NCBI RefSeq assembly: GCF_038396675.1
Contig: NC_088934.1
Span: 44,954,001 to 45,018,000, forward strand
Length of the DNA stretch: 64,000 nt
Direction: 5' to 3'
Origin: Hydra vulgaris
Lineage: Eukaryota > Cnidaria > Hydrozoa > Anthoathecata > Hydridae
Position 1 is the first letter of the stretch. Each line of letters begins with the position of its first letter. This document shows, piece by piece, positions 1 through 28,170 of this stretch. Below the pieces are notes generated by a model, which worked only from the letters and a program-made list of their open reading frames with translations, did not search any database and was not told where the DNA came from. Position numbers and translations under genes: made by a program.

Positions 1-1536
1 AGTTAGCAGGTCAGCCATAGAACAAGTGGATCCAAAACGGTATTGATTATCTGACAGTAAGTTATTTGACTCAAGATAGAATGTTTTTAAATTTGTTGAT
101 CAAAGACTCAAGGACCTTGCTAATAACAGATAAAAGAATGATCGGACAAAGTTGGAGGGGTCAGAATGTTCTCCAGAGTTTTTAAAAATTGGAACAGCAG
201 ATGCCATTTTCCAGCAGGCCATACAACAAGATTTAGTCAAGCACTTATTAAATAGTTTTGAGAGAATTAATGAGAGTTCTGGAGAACACTTATTAAGCAT
301 TGGCATTACCACATTGGTGGTTAGCAGAAAAGCAATTTTTTTGATTATGCGATAAAAAATCGCATCGAATCACACTCAATTTTTTGATAAAAAGTAACTC
401 ACAATATAACGTCAAGGTATTCACTCTATAAAAATTACAGCATCCCGATTACTTAATTAAATATCGCATTTGTAACTAAGCGCCCCCGATTTCTTGTCTA
501 ATTATCAAAATTTACCACATTACCAAAATCAATCAAATTGCAGTAATGCCGGTGCTTAACACTTTTATAAGACGATAACAGGAATGTTGTCTGGACCAAA
601 AGTTGTAGGAGTTTAATTGAGATATGATTTTAGCAATGGAAGCTGGAGTGATTTGAGTGTCTAAAAGTGGATTAACCTGTTTAATTGAAAAGGAAAAAAG
701 AGTATGTTAAAGAAAAGTTCTTTGCAAATAGTTCTGCTTTATCCTTAGGAGAGGTAATAAGAGTAGAATGAGGCTCGATGTGGAATCAATTAGAAGAAAC
801 AAATGCCTCCATTCTTGTCTGGTCAGAATATTTATCCATTTATAGGATTGTTATGAAAAAAGTCATTAAAAGAATCCTAGTCAGCTTTTGGATAGTAGTA
901 AGTAGTGCAATGATAAGGTGAGTCCAAAGAAAAAGTACAAGATGAAAGATTTATAGAAACCATTGCATGGTCTGAACCACTTAAAGTAGAAAAAGGAGAA
1001 ACTGAACACAAGCTAGGGTCAGTGACCAGACACAAATCAAGTAGTGGAAGTAAGTGATTAGGGTTGTCTAGTAAACGAGTTACAAAGTTAATTATCTGAG
1101 TAAGAGATTAGGAAATGCAGAAGTTATAGGATTTAGTGCCAGCAAGGTCAGTGGTGTTAAAACCGAGCCATCAAGTGTGATAAGCAATTAAGTCACCAAT
1201 AACAACAATATTGGCAGAAAGGTAAAGAGAAAGACAATGATCAATTTAATCAGAAATAAGAACTAAAAGATCTCAGTCTTGAGAAGAAGTAGAGCAATAA
1301 AGAACAAAGAGAAAGGTAATAGAGTAAAGAGATGCTAAGAATGAAGAAAGAATGAAGCAAAAGCACATAAAAGAATAGTCAAAAGATTCAAACCTAATTT
1401 CTTGACAAATAAGTGAAGTTATGCATAAGTATACCCCCGAGCCTAGCATGTGACTATTGGAGTCTATGCAAAACAAAGGAAAGCACCCATCAAAACTGAG
1501 ATCTGAACAAGGAACAGTCAAATTTAAATTAGACAT
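1..1536 (-). pseudogene. CR1/Jockey-like LINE remnant (endonuclease and N-terminal reverse transcriptase)
   Basis: Reads 5' to 3' on the minus strand. About 1536-880 translates to a decayed apurinic endonuclease domain (HMLGSGVYLC, then FLFVLYCSTSSQD, then DLAGTKSYNFCISQSLTQI and LLDLCLVTDPS in shifted frames). About 312-100 gives the start of the reverse transcriptase (LSLILSKLFNKCL, WKMASAVPIFKNSGE). 100-1 gives LLSDNQYRFGSTCSMADLLT, matching the usual LSDNQYGFR block of CR1-group RTs, and runs off the window edge. Stops and frameshifts occur throughout and the 360-900 linker is badly eroded. These motifs are typical of cnidarian CR1-like LINEs; the exact clade is inference. Confidence 0.8.
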
Positions 1537-2266
1537 TTATTTTCAAACATACAAAGCAACTACAACATAATTATAGTAATAGAATGTTGTGATTTGATGT
1601 AATTTAATTATAGAATATTTAAAATCAGTTCTTTTGTTTTAAAGAAAAGGTGCCAGGTCATCTGGGTTGACTTTAGTATGCCAAAAGAAAATGACAGTAA
1701 AATTAGCTTAATATTTTTATAATATAAAAAATTTAATTAAAAAATAATATAAATGTATTTTGTAAATTTTTATTAGTCTCTGCAATAATAAGGCAGTAAA
1801 AACTTGTTTTGCTAATATTTGTTTAATAAACTTTACAGTTTGTATATGTTATTGTTTTACAGTTTGTATATGTTACATGCATTTACATTAAAAAAATTTT
1901 TTGTCAGACAAAAGCGAAATGCCTATTTTAAAAATCTTCACCAAAAAAAGATGAAAAAAAGCACATTACTAGAAAAAAAACAAACATTGTTTGTAACAAA
2001 ATTGCCAAATAAAACAAAAGAAAAGTGAAAATCTTAAACATGCAGGTCCAACACATATATATTATCCACTCATTCTTTCCGACACTGCACAAATTTAATA
2101 AATTTTTTGCTAAATCTTATACTTAATACTGAATGGAACATATTAAAAAATTTACATAGAAAAAATTGAACATGAAGTAAAATGCAATTTTACTATGATG
2201 ATTCATAAGTTTACTTAACTGACACAACTATCATTTATTAATATTATTAAAGAAAAAAAAACTTAC
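1537..2266. other. AT-rich intergenic stretch, nothing recognised
   Basis: Low-complexity AT-rich sequence with A and T runs and a small direct repeat near 1845-1875. The 69-codon open frame at 1819-2028 is lysine-rich low complexity with no recognisable domain. Confidence 0.5.
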
Positions 2267-2492
2267 CAAAAATAAGCACAAAACCTGCAGAAAAAAAGCT
2301 AAGTACTGCAACAATACTTCTTCCTATATCATATTTGTAATTCCATTTACAATTAGGAAGAGTTGTAAATTGTTTTTTTATAATGCTTAAGTAGGCCAGA
2401 TCTTGTTCTTGTTGCCTCTGGTTTAATGTATGAAGTATACTTGGCTGACATAACACCAGACAAAAAACAAAAAACTTTTCAGGAATTTTCAT
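2267..2492 (-). CDS. Candidate first coding exon of a membrane or secreted protein
   Basis: The minus-strand ATG at 2492 opens a frame starting with a basic residue and a hydrophobic run (KIPEKFFVFCLVLCQPSIL), which looks like a signal peptide. A charged segment with a cysteine (LPNCKWNYKYDIG) follows, then a second hydrophobic segment (SIVAVLSFFSAGFVLIFG) fit to cross a membrane. The frame meets a strong splice donor at 2267 (TTTTTG|GTAAGT), phase 1. An NRF1-like palindrome lies about 175 bp upstream. The layout (signal, short lumenal part, W-x(n)-G, membrane helix) loosely recalls the start of TauE/SafE-type exporters, but this is a guess from one exon. No downstream exon was found before the window edge. 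Confidence 0.35.
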
Positions 2493-2666
2493 AATAACGT
2501 CTATTGCAATACAACATATGCAGCTCTTTTTTTGCTTACATGAATTAGATTGTACAAAGATTTAATCTATAAGAAACAAACAGAAAAACTTTTTATAACT
2601 TAAAATATGAATACGATTGGTATACTACATCTCTACGTAATTTTGAAATATTTAGATAAATAAAAA

Positions 2667-2678
2667 TGCGCATGCGTG
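2667..2678 (-). promoter_or_regulatory. NRF1-like palindromic promoter motif
   Basis: TGCGCATGCGTG differs at one position from the NRF1 consensus YGCGCAYGCGCR. It is one of very few CpG-bearing islands here and sits about 175 bp upstream of the candidate exon at 2492. Such motifs mark proximal promoters in animals; function here is inferred. Confidence 0.35.
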
Positions 2679-3833
2679 AAAAGCCTATTAATACAAAGCT
2701 ATTTTCGTTAAAACTCATTCTTAAAATAATTTCCTGTCATAACTAAAATAACTTCCTATAATAATCAAATTAATTTAATGATAAAGTTCATTATTTTATC
2801 TTATTAAAATGTAAGCATAGCAGTGTATAATAATAGTGTATAATAAGTGACTTGCGTGCATGGCATTAATATTCTGCCCAGCCAAGGTGAGTCTCTTTTT
2901 GACCTAAAATTAGTTATACTTTCGGTTTATATTTAAGAGGTAAGTCCTACACATTGGTATATAAAATTTAGCATTATCATACTTAGTTTTACTATGAAAC
3001 GAATGATAAAAAGTCCAAGGAACTAAGTTTTTATTAAACATTGTTTATCCGTTTTATACAAAATCATGCAGAGCATTATTGGAGTCAAGATTGTAACTTG
3101 GGTTTTAAAGAAACGTTAACATTTAAAAAATTCAAAAAAACTATCAGTATGTATTTCAGGTTGTAATAAACATAAATCTAAACAAAAAAGTGATTACATT
3201 TAAAGTATGCTTTTTGAGAAAATAAAAAGTTTTTGTCTAGTAAACTTTGAATAAAAACCACAACTTTAGCATTAAAAAAAAAAACAAAAAAAAAAACAAC
3301 TAATTATGTTGTTTAATGCTGTTTTGTTTTTTAGGTTTTTACAAGCCCCTTATAAAAAAGATTATCTAGGTTGCTTTAAAACTTTTTAATACAGTATAAA
3401 CTATCGTATAATGGTTGTACAGTACAGCGGCTGTACTACAGCCTGTACTAGTTAATAATTGTAATAATTCAATTAGATTTAAAAAAAACCTAATTATTTT
3501 GAAAGCAACTTTTTTTATTAAAAAATGAAAACAATAAAAATATTTTAAACTCATATCATTGTGATGAGTAGTCCTACAATTCATAAGCTCTATTATACTA
3601 ATGTTAAAAGTTTGAACGTTATTTATTTTTAACTTTAATAACACCCACAATAAAGTAATAATCATTTGGTAGAAAAGGTAATCTCTTGGTATTAATAATA
3701 ATTTCGACATTTATCATGTTAATTACAAATACATAACTTGTGTTTTACTGAATCACTGTCGAATAGATCATTTATCCTATACCTCATAAACTGACAAGGT
3801 ATTTATTGTACAACTTTAGGTATTACTTTATAC
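2679..3833. other. AT-rich non-coding stretch
   Basis: No domain-bearing frame. The 114-codon minus frame at 3366-3710 has no recognisable domain and low-complexity composition. A and T homopolymers occur near 3270-3300. Confidence 0.5.
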
Positions 3834-4025
3834 GGTAGTGGTGTAGTGGTAGAGCGCTCATCCCCACCACGTCATAGGTAGTACCGCGCTCAGGTTGTTT
3901 CCTCACTCAGTGGATTTATTTGTCAAGGTTCGTGTTTCGGAGTTATAGAGTTGAGTGAGGGTTGTAACCACAAGTATAGTAGCATCCTCGACTGTAGTGG
4001 CCCTCGTGGCCTTTGGGAGGTAAAA
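3834..4025 (+). mobile_element. tRNA-derived SINE, copy 1
   Basis: Starts with a tRNA-like head containing a pol III A-box-like block (GTGGTAGAGCGCTC) and, about 80 bp on, a B-box-like block (GGTTCGTGTTTC). A body follows with GAGGGTTGTAACCACA and ends with GGCCCTCGTGGCCTTTGGGAGG-like sequence. A second diverged copy lies in reverse at 15118-15256, matching from the CAGGTTGTTTC region to the GGGAGG tail, which defines this as a dispersed family. Confidence 0.7.
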
Positions 4026-4054
4026 TGAAATAAAAAAATTACAAATGTTCTATG

Positions 4055-4250
4055 TGATATAGTAAACTCCAAACTTTCTTATCAGTGTAAAATAGATAAC
4101 GCTAGTTATGTAGTAAACCCAAAACTTTCTTATCAGTGTAAAATAAGTAATACTAGTTATATTATAAACTTTAAACATTTTACCAGTATAAAATAAGTAA
4201 CGGCAGTTATATTGTAAACTAAAAACTTTCAAATTAGTGTAAAATAGGGA
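4055..4250. repeat. Tandem repeat, about 53-bp unit, four diverged copies
   Basis: The unit 'agtaaac..aaactttcttatcagtgtaaaata' recurs four times with substitutions and small indels. It makes the minus frame at 4050-4232 look like a repeat protein; this is a by-product. Confidence 0.7.
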
Positions 4251-4307
4251 TATTTTCTAAAACTACTGATATTAAATAACTTTTACTGGTTATAATGAAT
4301 AATATAA

Positions 4308-4378
4308 TATCTTACTTATATGTTACTTAATATCTTACTTATATGTTACTTAATATCTTACCTATATCTTACTTATAG
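4308..4378. repeat. Short tandem repeat 'cttacttatatgttacttaatat'
   Basis: About three copies of a 24-bp AT-rich unit. Confidence 0.6.
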
Positions 4379-4435
4379 ATCAAAAAAGGTTATTTATATG
4401 AGTACTAATTTTCACCACATTTTTAGATTTTACAC

Positions 4436-4772
4436 ATTCTAAATGTTACACAACCTAAAGTCTACACCACCTAAATGTTACACCATCTAAATGTTGCACC
4501 ACCTAAATGTTACACAATCTAAATTTTGGATCATCACCTAATTGTTTCACAACCTAAATACTACACCAACTAAATGTTACGCCATCACCTAATTGTTACA
4601 CAGCCTACATGCTACACCACCTAAATGTTACACGAACTAAATGTTACACAGCTTAAATGTTACACCACCTAAATAATACATCACCAAGATGTATTATTTA
4701 GGTGGTGTAACACAACCTAAATGTTATACATCCTAAATATAACACCACCTAAATTTTATACCACCTTAATGT
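4436..4772. repeat. 17-bp minisatellite (acctaaatgttacacca)
   Basis: Around twenty degenerate copies of a 17-bp unit. Between 4658 and 4712 the array is inverted on itself by a hairpin with 25-bp arms and a 5-nt loop. Unit spacing is far too short, and spacers absent, for a CRISPR array. Confidence 0.75.
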
Positions 4773-7700
4773 TATAAAAAAAAAACTTTTTATATTGTTG
4801 AAAGCTAAATTATTTCAAACAGAATAACTTTCTATTGAAACCTGATTAGCAGATGAAGTTTAAAAGACGTCTATTAGATGTCCTTTGGACAAAACTTACG
4901 TCTAAATGATGCCAAAAAGATATATTTTCTAGTGGGCACGGGACATAAAAAAAGACGTTTTGGAAATCTTTTGAATTTTTTAAAAGAAGGCCCCGTGTCA
5001 ACTGGGTTGTAACGTGTTAAGTAGGAAGCAATATAGACAGACAACACAACTCAGAAAAAAAATTACAATTTGTTCATGTTGCTTGTTTAAAACTCTCTAA
5101 AATAAAAAGAGCAACACGTGTCAAGAATAGGGGGTTTATTCTGTGAAATTAGCTATTCCTATTTACCGAAACACAAGTTGAGTTTCTCCGTTACGGAAAC
5201 GCAGTATAGTATTATACTAAATTTCCGTATAAAATGTGAAATCACTGATAAAAGCACGCGACATTCGAATTTGACTTTAAAACCCCTTAAAACACGTGTT
5301 AAACCTGAGTTAAAACTGCTCTTAAAAAAAATTTGTTTTTAGTTTTAATTCCGAAAGTAAAACTAGATGTTCCGGCTGGGTTCGCTTTTATTAGAGTAAC
5401 TTATAAAGTTAAAAATACTGTCATGTGAAATTGCATGTAAAATTGCGTGTAACTTAAAACCTTTTTTAAGAATTTGATTATTTTCTCGAAAGAAAAAAAA
5501 GCGAGTAAAAAGAGTCTTAATTTTTTTTAAGGTGGCTTAACTAAATTAAACACCACTAAAAAAACTTTCTCAAGTTTTATCATTTTTAATTAAATAAGGT
5601 ATTAAAGTATATTGTGAGTAAATAGATAAAGTATATTATGAGTAAATAGAGGGAAAATAAAGTTTTTATTTGCAACAATTTCTTCCAAAAATTGCAAAAA
5701 TATGTTAAAAAAAGGTTGTAAAATGAGGCATTTGAAACCTAATTTTAAAAATGATAACTTAAAAACCACTAGAAACTAGAGCTTCCTATTTAGTGAAACG
5801 TTTTATATGCTTAAATTTTTTTTTTCGGAAAAACATTAAAAATTGGAGGGTCAACTGATGCAATAGAACAGAAAAAATGTGATAACTCATGAAGCTTAAT
5901 TTCATAACTCATGGTTTTTTTTTGACATCAGTTTTACTGCAGGCCCTTTATCATTATATGTAAAATAAACCTTGACAATTTGAAGCAAAAAACTCATGTT
6001 ATTTATAAGCCATGATTTTTCAAGAATTTTTCAAATTGCACAAAAAATCAAAAGTTAAAAAAACAGCAATAAACATTTTATAACTAAAAAAATATCAAAA
6101 ACTTTCAGATGACTAAAGTTTTCAGTTGTTCACTTTTTCAACCCTTAGTTTTATTTTTTGCTTTTAATTGCCTTTTTTTTCTAAAGTGTCTTTTTTTTGC
6201 TCATATTGATAATGCGTTTTTGATTCTTAAAATATAAGACCTTTGCAGTTTTTAAAACGACTGTCAAGGTTAAAAAGAGTCATAACTTTGAGCAATTACC
6301 TCATTAAAGTACAACACAGCTGAGTTTACCCTTAACTTAAATTTTGTAAATAAAAGTATTTTTTGGGCAAAATAAAAAGTACAAAGCTTTGCTGATAACT
6401 TTAGAAATTATCACACAATACTATCTACTGAACCATACAACTTGAGTAACTTATAGACACTTTTATCATATAAACGTTATACAAACCATGGGGGCTTATT
6501 AAAATAAAAATTAAGAAACAACCAACAGCAACAATTAAAAAAAAAACAATGATAAAAGAATACTTTTGTTCTTGTGGTGAGAGGTTTTGCCGGTTGTGTT
6601 GCGTTGAGTGGCATTTTATTAAAACCGGGCGTCTTTTATATATCACTTTGGTATGCACGTTTGATAGTCTTGCATTTAAAATTTTTACAATTTTGACTTG
6701 TTCAAAATTTACCCAAAACTTTACGGCACTCTTTAAACTTAACTTGGTTAAGTTTAAAGAGTGCCGTAAAGTTTTAAAAATGGACAAAAAGTGATGCAAA
6801 ATGTAGTTTTATAAAGATATAATTAATGTTTTTAAAAAAAAACTACATGAAGTTAAAATTAAAAAACATTTTTTTACGCGTTTAATAGATGACCACTGTC
6901 TTTTAACTCAACTATAGTCAAAAAATTTTTTTTTAAAAATCAAATCAAGGATAATTTTTCATGAAGAAAAGAAGAAAAAAAAAAAATTCAAATTTTTTGT
7001 TTAATCATTGAAATCTTTAAAACATATTATACAATCGTCGTGTACCTACTCCGAAGAACGCACTGCTTACTCTTCAACAAAGTCTTTGTGAAACAATGTA
7101 ATTTTGTTTTAATTCTTATTCACAGAATTGTGAAAAAGAACAAACAAACGATGACGATCATAAAGTTTCAATATATGTTACAATTTAATGACAATAAAAA
7201 TTAGAGTATAAAAAGTAATAACAATAAAAATCAACAAACCTTCGAGACGGAATGTTTTGTTTCCAAAAACATTTAGCGTCAGCTTTTTAAAAAGGGTTGC
7301 TTTCAATAAAATAGGTTATTCGTTTATACTAAACAAACATCAGACCTTATCATAAAAATCAAAGCTATTTGTTTGAAATGTTTGATTTGTGAACTTATTG
7401 AGAATTGTTATCATAAATATATAATAAATTCTCCAAAAGAAATTATTGAAATACGCAAAGATCTTTTATGAAGTTATTTTTGGTATATAAAGGGTGTATA
7501 TAAGTTTACTTTATTCAAGTTCTTTTTACAATTAAGTTGAAGATTCAAAAAACCATTTTTTTTTTGTTTTTTTATAAATTTAAATGTTTTGCTTATTTCA
7601 ATGTTTAAATTTAAAACGTAATTTTTTCAAAATTCATGCTGTTAAATAGATAAACTTAGTTTGTCTGTTGTCAGAAATTTAATACAAGTTTTTATTATCC

Positions 7701-8111
7701 ATCATATCAGGGCTGTAGAGCCAGTATTTTTTATTTATGGGGTAATATAAAAAGCTTAGAAAATGACAAACAATGTTATATGAAGTGCTATAAATTATAA
7801 CTAATCAACAAAAAGTAATAATACAAGCTCAAAGATATCTTGAATAATTGGAATAGAATGTATTCAATATCGGTTATATATAAATACAAAAATATTTGAA
7901 GAAATCTTAACATTTTTCTTCATAATTAAAGATACTTCTAGATCGTTGAAGGTGTGACAAATGCTTCAAAAGATTTAGTTTTCACATTGTCTCATATATT
8001 TTTGTATAAAAATGAATATTAAAATGATTAAAATTATTTTAATGGGATTCTTGCAGCTTGCACACTATTTAGTGTTTTCATTTATTGTCATTTCATTTGG
8101 TCTTGTCATTC

Positions 8112-8114
<3 letters not shown>
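4773..8114. other. Gene-poor AT-rich stretch with a hairpin
   Basis: No domain-bearing frame was found. It contains a duplicated 'gagtaaatagataaagtatatt' segment near 5605-5650, long A/T runs, and a perfect hairpin at 6715-6775 (29-bp arms, 3-nt loop) that generates mirror open frames on both strands. Confidence 0.5.
6715..6775. repeat. Perfect hairpin, 29-bp arms, 3-nt loop
   Basis: Arm 6715-6743 is the exact reverse complement of 6747-6775, with loop TTG. Confidence 0.9.
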
Positions 8115-8157
<43 letters not shown>

Positions 8158-8208
8158 AAACACACATACACACACACACACACACGCACGCACGCATGCA
8201 CACACACA
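8115..8208. repeat. Inverted microsatellite (GT)n-(CA)n
   Basis: A (GT)n run of about 40 bp is followed after 3-4 bp by a (CA)n run of about 50 bp interrupted by CG and TG steps. The two can fold on each other. Confidence 0.9.
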
Positions 8209-9547
8209 TATATATTGCATACTTTTATCGATGGAATCAGAATGTTCTTGACTGAATAATTTAAGTTAGCTTTTTTCATTGCGTAGACGACTTGAGAAGA
8301 GTGCTCAACATAAAGAGCTAATTATTGTTGTTTTGTTGTACCAAGTTAAGATACAAAGTCTCTTGTTTGTTTAAGAGTGATCAGCATAATGTAAATTGTT
8401 TACAAAATAGATCAGTATCATGGCGATACTTACTAAGTAGTAAGTATCGCCATGATCAGTATTAGTATATATAGTGTTAGACTATTTGAAAAAATACATC
8501 TTGGTGATGGTTTATGTCTTTCGGTAATCATCAGCCATATTTATTCTTTAAATCAAGAAAAAACCTTTTTTCTTTTTTATTATTTTTTCTTAATTGATAG
8601 AATAACTAAAGAAAAAGAAGAGTATAATAAATATGCACAGCATTAAGTCAAATTTTCAATCTGTCAAAGATCAAAGAGAATGTCATGATAATAGGTTTTG
8701 CTTAAAATTATTGACTTCTAAAAAAAATCTAAACACAGAAGAGTCTAATAATTGTCAAGAAAAATGGTCTCATGTAAAACCAATGCTAAAAATATTGAAA
8801 CAATCGAACTGTTTTAAAGATAATTTCTATGAGTGAATAAAAACTTGCTTCACATTAAGGAACCTCAAAAAATTACCAAATAGTTTTGGTAATTTTTTTG
8901 GAAACTTTACAATGTACTTCAATTAGACTTTCTTGAATTATATTTTGTTAGTTTTTAATTTTTATTAAAAAAAAAAACAACCTTTATTTTTGTTAAAAAA
9001 AAAATTGCTTGCACACAAAGAAACTTAATTTTGGGTCTTTATTTTTTATTATGGTTGTGTTCGTTAATTTTTTATTAACCATAATAATAGTGGAACTGAT
9101 CTTTTGTTTTTAATTAAACTCTCCTTAAAAATATTTTACAATCAAAAAGTAAGATAAGAACAGTTTATTTCGGACCAATCCAAACAATACTTATATTAAA
9201 CAGACCAATCCAAACAAAAGTTATATTAAACATACCAATCCAAACAAATCGGAACATTTTTTTAATTTTTGAATTGATGCGCAAAGTTAGCAAAACTCCC
9301 GGTTATCTTTGAATTGATGCGCAAAGTTAGCAAAACTCCCGGTTATCTTTGGCCACATTGTAAACGAAAAGTAAAAAAATGTCGACTTTTCTTATTAAGT
9401 TACCTACGTTATTGCAAAGATTTCATTATAACTCCTTGCTTATAGAAAATAGCTTGTTGGCAATATTTTTTAGTATAAAATAATTCATTTTTTCCAATAA
9501 ATAAATGCATTTATAAAATAATACTAGAATTTTTATTTACTCTTTTG
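8209..9547. other. AT-rich non-coding stretch with hairpin and small tandem repeats
   Basis: Contains a hairpin at 8417-8456 (19-bp arms, 2-nt loop), a 30-bp tandem repeat ('gaccaatccaaacaa..') in three copies at about 9172-9254, and a perfect 40-bp direct duplication at 9268-9307/9308-9347. The open frames at 8452-8836 have no recognisable domain. Confidence 0.55.
9268..9347. repeat. Perfect 40-bp tandem duplication
   Basis: Two identical adjacent 40-bp units beginning tttgaattgatgcgcaaag, so recent. Confidence 0.9.
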
Positions 9548-9798
9548 CAGAGTTGTTAGTCCTTGGCCTAGCCTTAAGGTCAAAAATTGAGGCCTTGGCC
9601 TTCAAAAAAAAACATTTTCTTATTCATTTTGTTGAATTCTGCGCATAACCTTGGTCTATTTTTACAAAATGTGGTTTTATTAACAGCACTCGATACTTAC
9701 AGTTTTGTTAATAATTGGCCTTAACGTAAGGCAAAAACTCAAGTCTTTGGTCTCGATGTTGAAGTCAAATGTTTGCGTAGGCCTTGTTAACAACTCTG
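9548..9798. mobile_element. Putative hAT-type MITE (CAGAGTTGTTA ends)
   Basis: Begins CAGAGTTGTTAGTCCTTGGCC and ends GGCCTTGTTAACAACTCTG, giving imperfect terminal inverted repeats of about 20 bp around 251 bp without coding capacity. Interior repeats of GGCCTT(A) motifs occur near both ends. The 8-bp flanks agree at only 5 of 8 positions, so the target duplication is not convincing. Confidence 0.5.
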
Positions 9799-10989
9799 CT
9801 CAATGGTAATTGTTACCAAGTTGTATCGTTTTTTGCCTGAGTTTGTTATTATTTTAAGGACATTCGTCTCAAAATCAATATTTTTAGAACACAGACCCTC
9901 ATTACAAAACGTGAACCAATTTATTTTTAAACTCCACCGCATTCCAGTTTTTACTAGAATTAAGCCACACAAACTCAAAAGTTATAGAGTTATCATTCAA
10001 TACTGTTAATAAACTTGCATCAAACAGAATAAAAAAAAATTCAAATTGTAAAAAAGCACTAGTTTCATGTTTTTTTAAAAATATATATTTAAGGTTTATA
10101 TATAGTAAGATTCACAATACATTCAATCAAGCGTACGAGAATTAAATTATCTTATAAACTCTGGGGGTCGAATCGTTTCACGACTTGTTCATCTACTTTC
10201 TTTAATGATTTGGGCCGGGATCTCAACAAAAAAGAAGACTCGAGTTTATTGCTATGAATGTCAAGATTAACTAGGAAGTTTTTTTTATCAGCAAGCTCTT
10301 GAGCCACTGCGTTATGGCTGCAAGACTCAACTCATAACATAAAGTCAAACGAACAGGATTTTTTTGTGCTAATTGCCCCGGCATTATTACCACGAACGAA
10401 AACCTTAAATAGTCTTTATCTCAATTCTATCTGGGTGATTTTAAAGGGCCAAAACCTGTGCTACGCCCCACCGAAGTGTTAAAACTTTGCAAGCTGCTCC
10501 ACGTCAGGCCTGAGACTAAATCATACTAAAGACGCTGCAGGCTGCGGTAAATAAGTTCCTAAGACACTTTGAGACTGTTTGATTGTAATGTTGCGTATTA
10601 AATTTAGCTCATAATTTGTTTAAAATTACGTGAATTGAACTGCTTTTCGTAATTCTGTATAATAAAATATTTATTACGCGAACTTATTTTTCACTTTGTA
10701 TATTATTAAGGCTGTTTTCAAAATTTTGATGAGTAAAGTAAGAGCTTTTTTCATTAAAAAAATTAAGTTTAGATGAAAATACCTTTCTCTGTTTATTACT
10801 TTTGAAAAAAATAAAATAATGTATATATAAATATGTATAGACTTCAGTAAAACCCGTCCCCCCTACTCCTTCCTAAAGTCAATTTTATTAATTAACTTAG
10901 AACACACGCAGCATAGTTTTAAGATTCGAACTTTTATTATTATGAGCTTACCCATAATAATGTAAGTAAAAAAGTCTTATTTGGCATTG
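9799..10989. other. Downstream flank of the BEN gene
   Basis: No gene recognised. 10120-10580 is noticeably less AT-rich than its surroundings but has no long frame. Confidence 0.4.
10933..10938 (-). terminator. Candidate polyadenylation signal AATAAA for the BEN gene
   Basis: Minus-strand AATAAA about 52 nt past the stop codon at 10990. A second AATAAA lies at 10884-10889. Confidence 0.5.
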
Positions 10990-26835
<15,846 letters not shown>

Positions 26836-27946
26836 GATGACCCGAAGTACAAACGAAATTTACACTCAAAAGCAAAAAGAAACGCAGAATTTTAAACAAC
26901 TGACATTTATGGAACTTGAAGTTGGCCTATAAATCATGAACAGCATTAACAGTTAAGATTTATCGACAACACGGTGAAAATATGCAGATAAACTTTAAAG
27001 AAAAACTTAAATAAACCCTAATTTGTTTTGTGAAATCATAGTCTTAAGAAATACGTAGCCTGGCTGGGAACAATGATTGATTGGTTGAACTTATTGTACG
27101 CGATTTTTGCTTTTCCCAGATTTCCGTCTTTTCGTAAGTATTTAAAATCCAGTTTTTCCTTATTTACATTAAATCCTTATTTTTAAAACAACGTAACTGT
27201 TTTTCCTGAAAACATTCAAGATATTCTGCAAATGTTGGGCGCAAATTCTTTAGCGATTTGTTGTTTTGCCTCAAGAAGGTATAATGAAGTTATTTTCTTT
27301 AAAATTGATTAACCAAGAAAAAAATTTTAATTTTATTGATCTCCTTTCCTCTCTTAAAATAATGCTTAAATGCTTTTGGTCTAATTTACAAACTTTTTCC
27401 GGAATAACGAAGAAGATAGCCCCAGTAATGAGTTTATGAGAACAGATAACACACAACTTTCAGAAGTTTTGAAAAAATCTTTACAAAACATTTGATCAAA
27501 AAAAAAAAAAAAAATTTTGTACAAATAGAAAAAAAACGACAAAAACATAGAAACAACTTCTTTTTCGCATAAAACTTTGCACAAGTAATTTTGTTAATAT
27601 TACAAATAAGTTTTGCGCAATAAACTTTCTTAATATTAAAAGTAAGATCAATTTTTAAAGTTTACTAATATTTGATTAATTTTTCAGGATTGTTTGCATG
27701 ATAAAATTATAAATTAGGAATAATAACAATGTAAATATAACTCCTAATGTCTTGATTTTAGTTCAGTCTTCAGACCAATGTGATGACTAAGAAATGCTTA
27801 AAGCTTCAACATAATATCTTGAATCAATCTAAAATTATTTTGCGTAAAGTGAAAAAAAAAAGTTACAATAGTAAAAAAAAGTTCTAAAAACTTTCGAAAG
27901 CAATTTTCTTTTCTTCTTTAACTTTAGTTTAGGTACTCAAAGGTTT
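26836..27946. other. 5' flank of the BEN gene
   Basis: Presumed 5' UTR and promoter region. No TATA box or initiator could be chosen with confidence. Open frames at 27271-27584 look spurious. Confidence 0.4.
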
Positions 27947-27959
27947 TACCCAGTGAAAA

Positions 27960-28170
27960 ATAAAACCGCGTCCCACATGGGTTCCGCGTGGGTTCCGTGT
28001 GGGATTGATGGGATTTACGTGGGACGGATTTTCCCATGTGGTATCCGTATGGAAATTTGTCACCTTAAACCCATGTGGGAAATCCCACATGGGTTACATA
28101 TGGGAACCATATGGTATTTACACACATGGGAAATCCCACGTGGGTTTCATGTGGGATTTGCATGGAAATT
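27960..28170. repeat. Left subterminal CATGTGGG repeat array of E1
   Basis: Repeated near-palindromic motifs TCCCACATGGG / CCCATGTGGGA with variants CGTGTGGG. Probably transposase-binding sites by analogy with other DNA transposons. Confidence 0.8.

Noticed and set aside
3366-3710. 114-codon minus-strand frame
   Set aside because: Low-complexity composition, no recognisable domain, no splice or promoter support.
4436-4772. CRISPR-like regular repeats
   Set aside because: 17-bp degenerate tandem units without spacers in a eukaryotic genome: a minisatellite.
6425-6799. Overlapping 124- and 81-codon frames on opposite strands
   Set aside because: Both cover a perfect hairpin, so each is the other's mirror; no domain.
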